DNA of 64,000 bases, from positions 248,001 through 312,000 of the forward strand of contig NZ_JBHSBI010000007.1 in assembly GCF_042650645.1 (NCBI RefSeq). Reading direction: 5' to 3'. This document shows, piece by piece, positions 62,159-64,000 of this stretch (its first letter is position 1; each line of letters starts with the position of its first letter). The notes under the pieces were generated by a model. That model did no database searches. It was not told the origin of the DNA and saw only the letters and a program-made list of their open reading frames with translations. The position numbers and the translations under genes are program-made. This DNA is from Nonomuraea purpurea. GTDB taxonomy: Bacteria; Actinomycetota; Actinomycetes; Streptosporangiales; Streptosporangiaceae.

Positions 62159-62473
62159 TCATGTGGCATCTTGTTTGTCGACACACCTGCACGGGACCGA
62201 GACGAGCGTTCCGGCCTCTTCGTCGATGTGCGTCACCCGCCGCGAGCCGAGGCAGAGGCGGCAGCCGAGAGTGGCGGCGATCCATGGGTCGGACCAGACC
62301 CTGTGCTCCCAGGCCGGCGGCAGAGGAGGCGGCGGCGTGTCGCCACGTTCGGCGGGCTCGTTGCCGCCGCCGACCGAGCCTTGGCCGCCGCAGAACTGGC
62401 ACGCCAGGAACAGGCTGCCGACCTGCTGCCCGCGGTGGCCCTCGCATTCGGGGCAGGTGATGCGGTCGCTCAC
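62159..62473 (-). CDS. 104-residue double zinc-ribbon protein
   Basis: Four Cys pairs: C7-x2-C10 and C25-x2-C28 (CPEC, CQFCGGQG) near the N-terminus, and CRLC and PCRC near the C-terminus, separated by a Pro-rich and Trp-containing middle (about 45-68). CxxCxGxG is the DnaJ zinc-finger repeat. Two zinc sites are likely. GTG 62473 overlaps the stop of the 48-residue zinc-ribbon gene (GTGA). No family name recognised; DnaJ-like client or RNA binding are possibilities. Confidence 0.8.
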   Translation of the reverse strand: MSDRITCPECEGHRGQQVGSLFLACQFCGGQGSVGGGNEPAERGDTPPPPLPPAWEHRVWSDPWIAATLGCRLCLGSRRVTHIDEEAGTLVSVPCRCVDKQDAT

Positions 62474-62616
62474 TTACGGCCGGTCCCACTGCATGTCTTG
62501 CATGACACCCACTTGGCTTGCTGGTTCGAGTCGCCGTTCTGGTCGATCCACTCACCGCCGGCGCCCAGGCACACGCCGCAGACGGGCGCGGGCTCCGCTT
62601 CCTCGTCCTTCGTCAT
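62470..62616 (-). CDS. 48-residue CxxCxGxG zinc-ribbon protein
   Basis: Opens MTKDEEAEPAPVCGVCLGAG and ends CKTCSGTGRK. Cys13, Cys16, Cys39 and Cys42 make one complete DnaJ-type zinc module in a stand-alone mini-protein. The stop overlaps the GTG of the 104-residue gene, so the two are co-translated. The ribosome binding site is weak. Codon use and the regular Cys spacing indicate a real gene despite its size. Confidence 0.75.
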   Translation of the reverse strand: MTKDEEAEPAPVCGVCLGAGGEWIDQNGDSNQQAKWVSCKTCSGTGRK

Positions 62617-62696
62617 ACCCGGACGGTAGTCGCGTGAACGCGCCGTGTCGCCCGCTTCAGGAAGTCAGTCCGCTCACCGACGCACCCCGTGGGGTG

Positions 62697-63233
62697 TCAC
62701 GGCCGTGTGGACACGGCGTCAGGAACCAGAGGAAGGATCCAGGCGTCGAAGCGTTCCTGAAACTCGGCCGCCGCGGCTTCGATGACGTCGTCCGGGTCGT
62801 CCGCGGGGGAGAGGCCGAACTGCTCGCCGAGCCAGGCAAGGTACTTCTCGCGAGCCGCGCTCTCCTCTTCTTCCTCCTCCTCATAGAAGACGTACTGCCA
62901 GTCGCAGGCGATCGGGCAGTCGAGGGCGCCCAGGAAACGGAAGAACTCCCGCAGATCACGGGCGATGAGGTGGATCCCGCCCTCATGTCCCATCAGGACG
63001 ATCGGGACGGTGGCCAGATCGCCGCGGTCGTCGAGCCGCCACAGGCAGAACAGGGAACCTCCGTGGTCGGCGTACGCGAAAGGAAGCAGCCGGGCGATGA
63101 GTTCGGGGTCATCGAGGAACGCGTTGCGTCCATAGTCGGTCAGCCCACCCCAGTGCGTGAAGTCCTCGCCCGTGGCGTCGACGAACGCCTTGAAGAGATT
63201 CAACTCGGGAATCGGTGAGTAAGCATCCGTCAT
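62697..63233 (-). CDS. SMI1/KNR4 (SUKH)-like protein
   Basis: A 178-residue protein with the SUKH pattern: LLPFAYADHGGSLFCLWRLDD, a strand TVPIVLMGHEGGIHLIARDLREFFRFL, and an acidic stretch (YEEEEEEE) near residue 125. SUKH domains often serve as immunity proteins against contact-dependent or polymorphic toxins. ATG 63233 follows GGGAGG. It is 32 bp downstream of a 36-residue gene and a ribbon-helix-helix gene on the same strand. No toxin domain was recognised nearby, so it may be an orphan immunity gene. Confidence 0.8.
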   Translation of the reverse strand: MTDAYSPIPELNLFKAFVDATGEDFTHWGGLTDYGRNAFLDDPELIARLLPFAYADHGGSLFCLWRLDDRGDLATVPIVLMGHEGGIHLIARDLREFFRFLGALDCPIACDWQYVFYEEEEEEESAAREKYLAWLGEQFGLSPADDPDDVIEAAAAEFQERFDAWILPLVPDAVSTRP

Positions 63234-63265
63234 GCGGGACCTCCCTGGGGTCGAATGAGCGCCGT

Positions 63266-63376
63266 TCACGCGTTTGCCTCGGAGATCGTGCGCAGGGTGG
63301 CATAGAAGTCGTCGTTGGACCCGTCCTCGCGAGTTTCGGTGTCGCGCAGGCATCGGAGAGTGGGACGGACCGGCAC
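63266..63376 (-). CDS. 36-residue hypothetical protein between RHH and SUKH genes
   Basis: Begins MPVRPTLRCLRDTETREDGS and ends ATLRTISEANA. GTG at 63376 is nine bases after GGGAGG and four bases after the antitoxin-like gene's stop. The composition (charged, TLR/ISEAN helix-like end) looks like a folded or bound peptide, not random GC-rich sequence. No family recognised. Confidence 0.55.
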   Translation of the reverse strand: MPVRPTLRCLRDTETREDGSNDDFYATLRTISEANA

Positions 63377-63380
63377 GAGA

Positions 63381-63659
63381 TCAGTCCTCCCACTCGCCGA
63401 CGCCGCCCAGCCGGTCGATCTTCTCAGGTGACAGGCCGGTGAGCGCGGCGACGCTCGAACTGAGCGAGCCGTCCAACACCTTCATAGACTCGATCATGCC
63501 TTTGCGAACCTCCTCACGGCGCTGTTCCAGGTAGTTTCTGACGGCCTCGGACACGAAGTCCTTTTTGGTCATGCCAAGGAAATGCGCGGCTTGAGAGATC
63601 AACTCGTCGGTCGCCGGGTCGATCTTCAAGGGCGCTTGACGTTTCGCAGCAGCAGTCAT
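63381..63659 (-). CDS. Ribbon-helix-helix antitoxin-like regulator
   Basis: A 92-residue protein. The RHH fold is in residues 9-50 (PLKIDPATDELISQAAHFLG, then MTKKDFVSEAVRNYLEQRRE), a layout typical of type II antitoxins that bind their own promoter as dimers of dimers. A C-terminal arm (about 55-92) would bind a toxin. The operator-like palindrome 24 bp upstream fits autoregulation. No RelE, PIN or GNAT toxin follows; the next frame is only 36 codons. Confidence 0.8.
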   Translation of the reverse strand: MTAAAKRQAPLKIDPATDELISQAAHFLGMTKKDFVSEAVRNYLEQRREEVRKGMIESMKVLDGSLSSSVAALTGLSPEKIDRLGGVGEWED

Positions 63660-63682
63660 GCCTATCGCTCCCTCCCTTCCAT

Positions 63683-63696
63683 GGTACCTAAGTACC
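63683..63696. promoter_or_regulatory. Palindrome upstream of the RHH gene
   Basis: GGTAC-CTAA-GTACC, 24 bp before the ATG of the antitoxin-like gene. Short palindromes of this form are typical RHH operators. Confidence 0.6.
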
Positions 63697-63765
63697 TCAG
63701 GCTTTCCTGCGTCGCCGACTCGTTCTCGAATCTCCTTGAGCGTGGACCTCCTGGGGGCGGCGTCA

Positions 63766-63794
63766 TTGACAGCGATGCCAGGTTTTCCTACTGT
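63766..63794 (+). promoter_or_regulatory. Consensus vegetative promoter
   Basis: TTGACA (63766-63771), a 17-bp spacer, TACTGT (63789-63794). This is the best match to the housekeeping sigma factor consensus in the window; it drives the gene at 63831. Confidence 0.8.
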
Positions 63795-63830
63795 TTGGAT
63801 AGGTATTCGTTCCGCTCAGGCGAGGTGCCC

Positions 63831-64000
63831 ATGACCGCCTCCACCGAGGTGCCGAACTACGCCAGCCCCGTCGACCTGGAGGCCCACGGCCCTTACGGTC
63901 CCGGCCGGATGGACACCGGCAAGGGGTTCAACCGCCCGGCCTATCCCTTCCAGGGCCGCGTCACCGCTGACGGGTCGAGCGGCTACCGCGCTGAGCCCGG
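63831..64000 (+). CDS. Glutathione-S-transferase-like (GHR-type) protein, N-terminal part
   Basis: Only 56 codons are visible before the right edge. The sequence contains GRMDTGKGFNRPAYPFQGRV and DGSSGYRAEPG, which is the N-terminal arm of glutathionyl-hydroquinone-reductase-like proteins, just before the expected catalytic WACPWAHR. Actinomycetes use mycothiol in place of glutathione, so the cofactor may differ. ATG follows GAGGTG, and a consensus promoter is 37 bp upstream. Confidence 0.6.
   Translation, partial: MTASTEVPNYASPVDLEAHGPYGPGRMDTGKGFNRPAYPFQGRVTADGSSGYRAEP

Overview
The window is very GC-rich bacterial chromosome with the gene repertoire of a filamentous actinomycete: SARP/AfsR-type regulator, LCP cell-wall enzyme, glucosyl-3-phosphoglycerate synthase, a RamB/ScfR-type regulator beside isocitrate lyase, an IdeR/DmdR-like iron box, frequent GTG/TTG starts and many 1-8 bp gene overlaps. 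A Streptosporangiales genus such as Nonomuraea would fit, but that is an inference from gene content only. No rRNA, tRNA, CRISPR array, prophage or intact insertion sequence was seen.

Layout. 1-5.1 kb: an ABC exporter ATPase (cut by the left edge) and a LolA/RseB-like exported protein face an OmpR-type two-component pair across a block of phased CTGAG/CTCAG repeats; a LysR regulator follows. 5.3-15.3 kb: membrane zinc peptidase, LCP ligase with a Ser/Gly repeat tail, a YcnI-type copper protein with a membrane partner, a three-gene ABC-2 exporter, an esterase and an iron-boxed siderophore-interacting protein. 15.4-23 kb: a PQQ-propeller membrane protein, gpgS, the RamB-like regulator divergent from aceA, and an acyl-CoA dehydrogenase with its own operator. 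23.4-30.7 kb: PadR/flavin monooxygenase pair, OhrR-like MarR regulator with a tiny membrane protein, a beheaded histidine kinase with its surviving response regulator, and a 1039-residue SARP-NB-ARC-TPR regulator. 31-41.6 kb: a coupled 48-residue/868-residue pair of unknown function, a large secreted subtilase divergent from two tandem TrmB/LuxR paralogues, a methyltransferase and an AraC regulator. 42-51.2 kb: RsbW-like ATPase, PaaX regulator divergent from boxC, a secreted low-complexity protein, a cytochrome P450 remnant, terC under a yybP-ykoY riboswitch, cydAB and hsp20. 51.2-64 kb: an ABC-F gene with a leader-peptide attenuator, a glycan-use locus (PfkB kinase, CUT1 transporter, secreted PIG-L deacetylase, divergent DeoR and GH4 hydrolase), two overlapping mini zinc-ribbon genes, a ribbon-helix-helix/36-residue/SUKH cluster and the start of a glutathione-S-transferase-like gene.

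How parts work together. The best supported units are the glycan locus, where the same TGTGCG box occurs three times between divergent operons and once inside the deoR promoter; terC, where the 3' strand of the aptamer stem is also the strand that hides the ribosome binding site; and the ABC-F leader, where part of a seven-codon reading frame is complementary to the gene's own ribosome binding site. The last of these, the 11-bp repeats upstream of the SARP gene, the orphan boxC, and the SARP-adjacent 48/868-residue pair are the most promising places to look for new biology.
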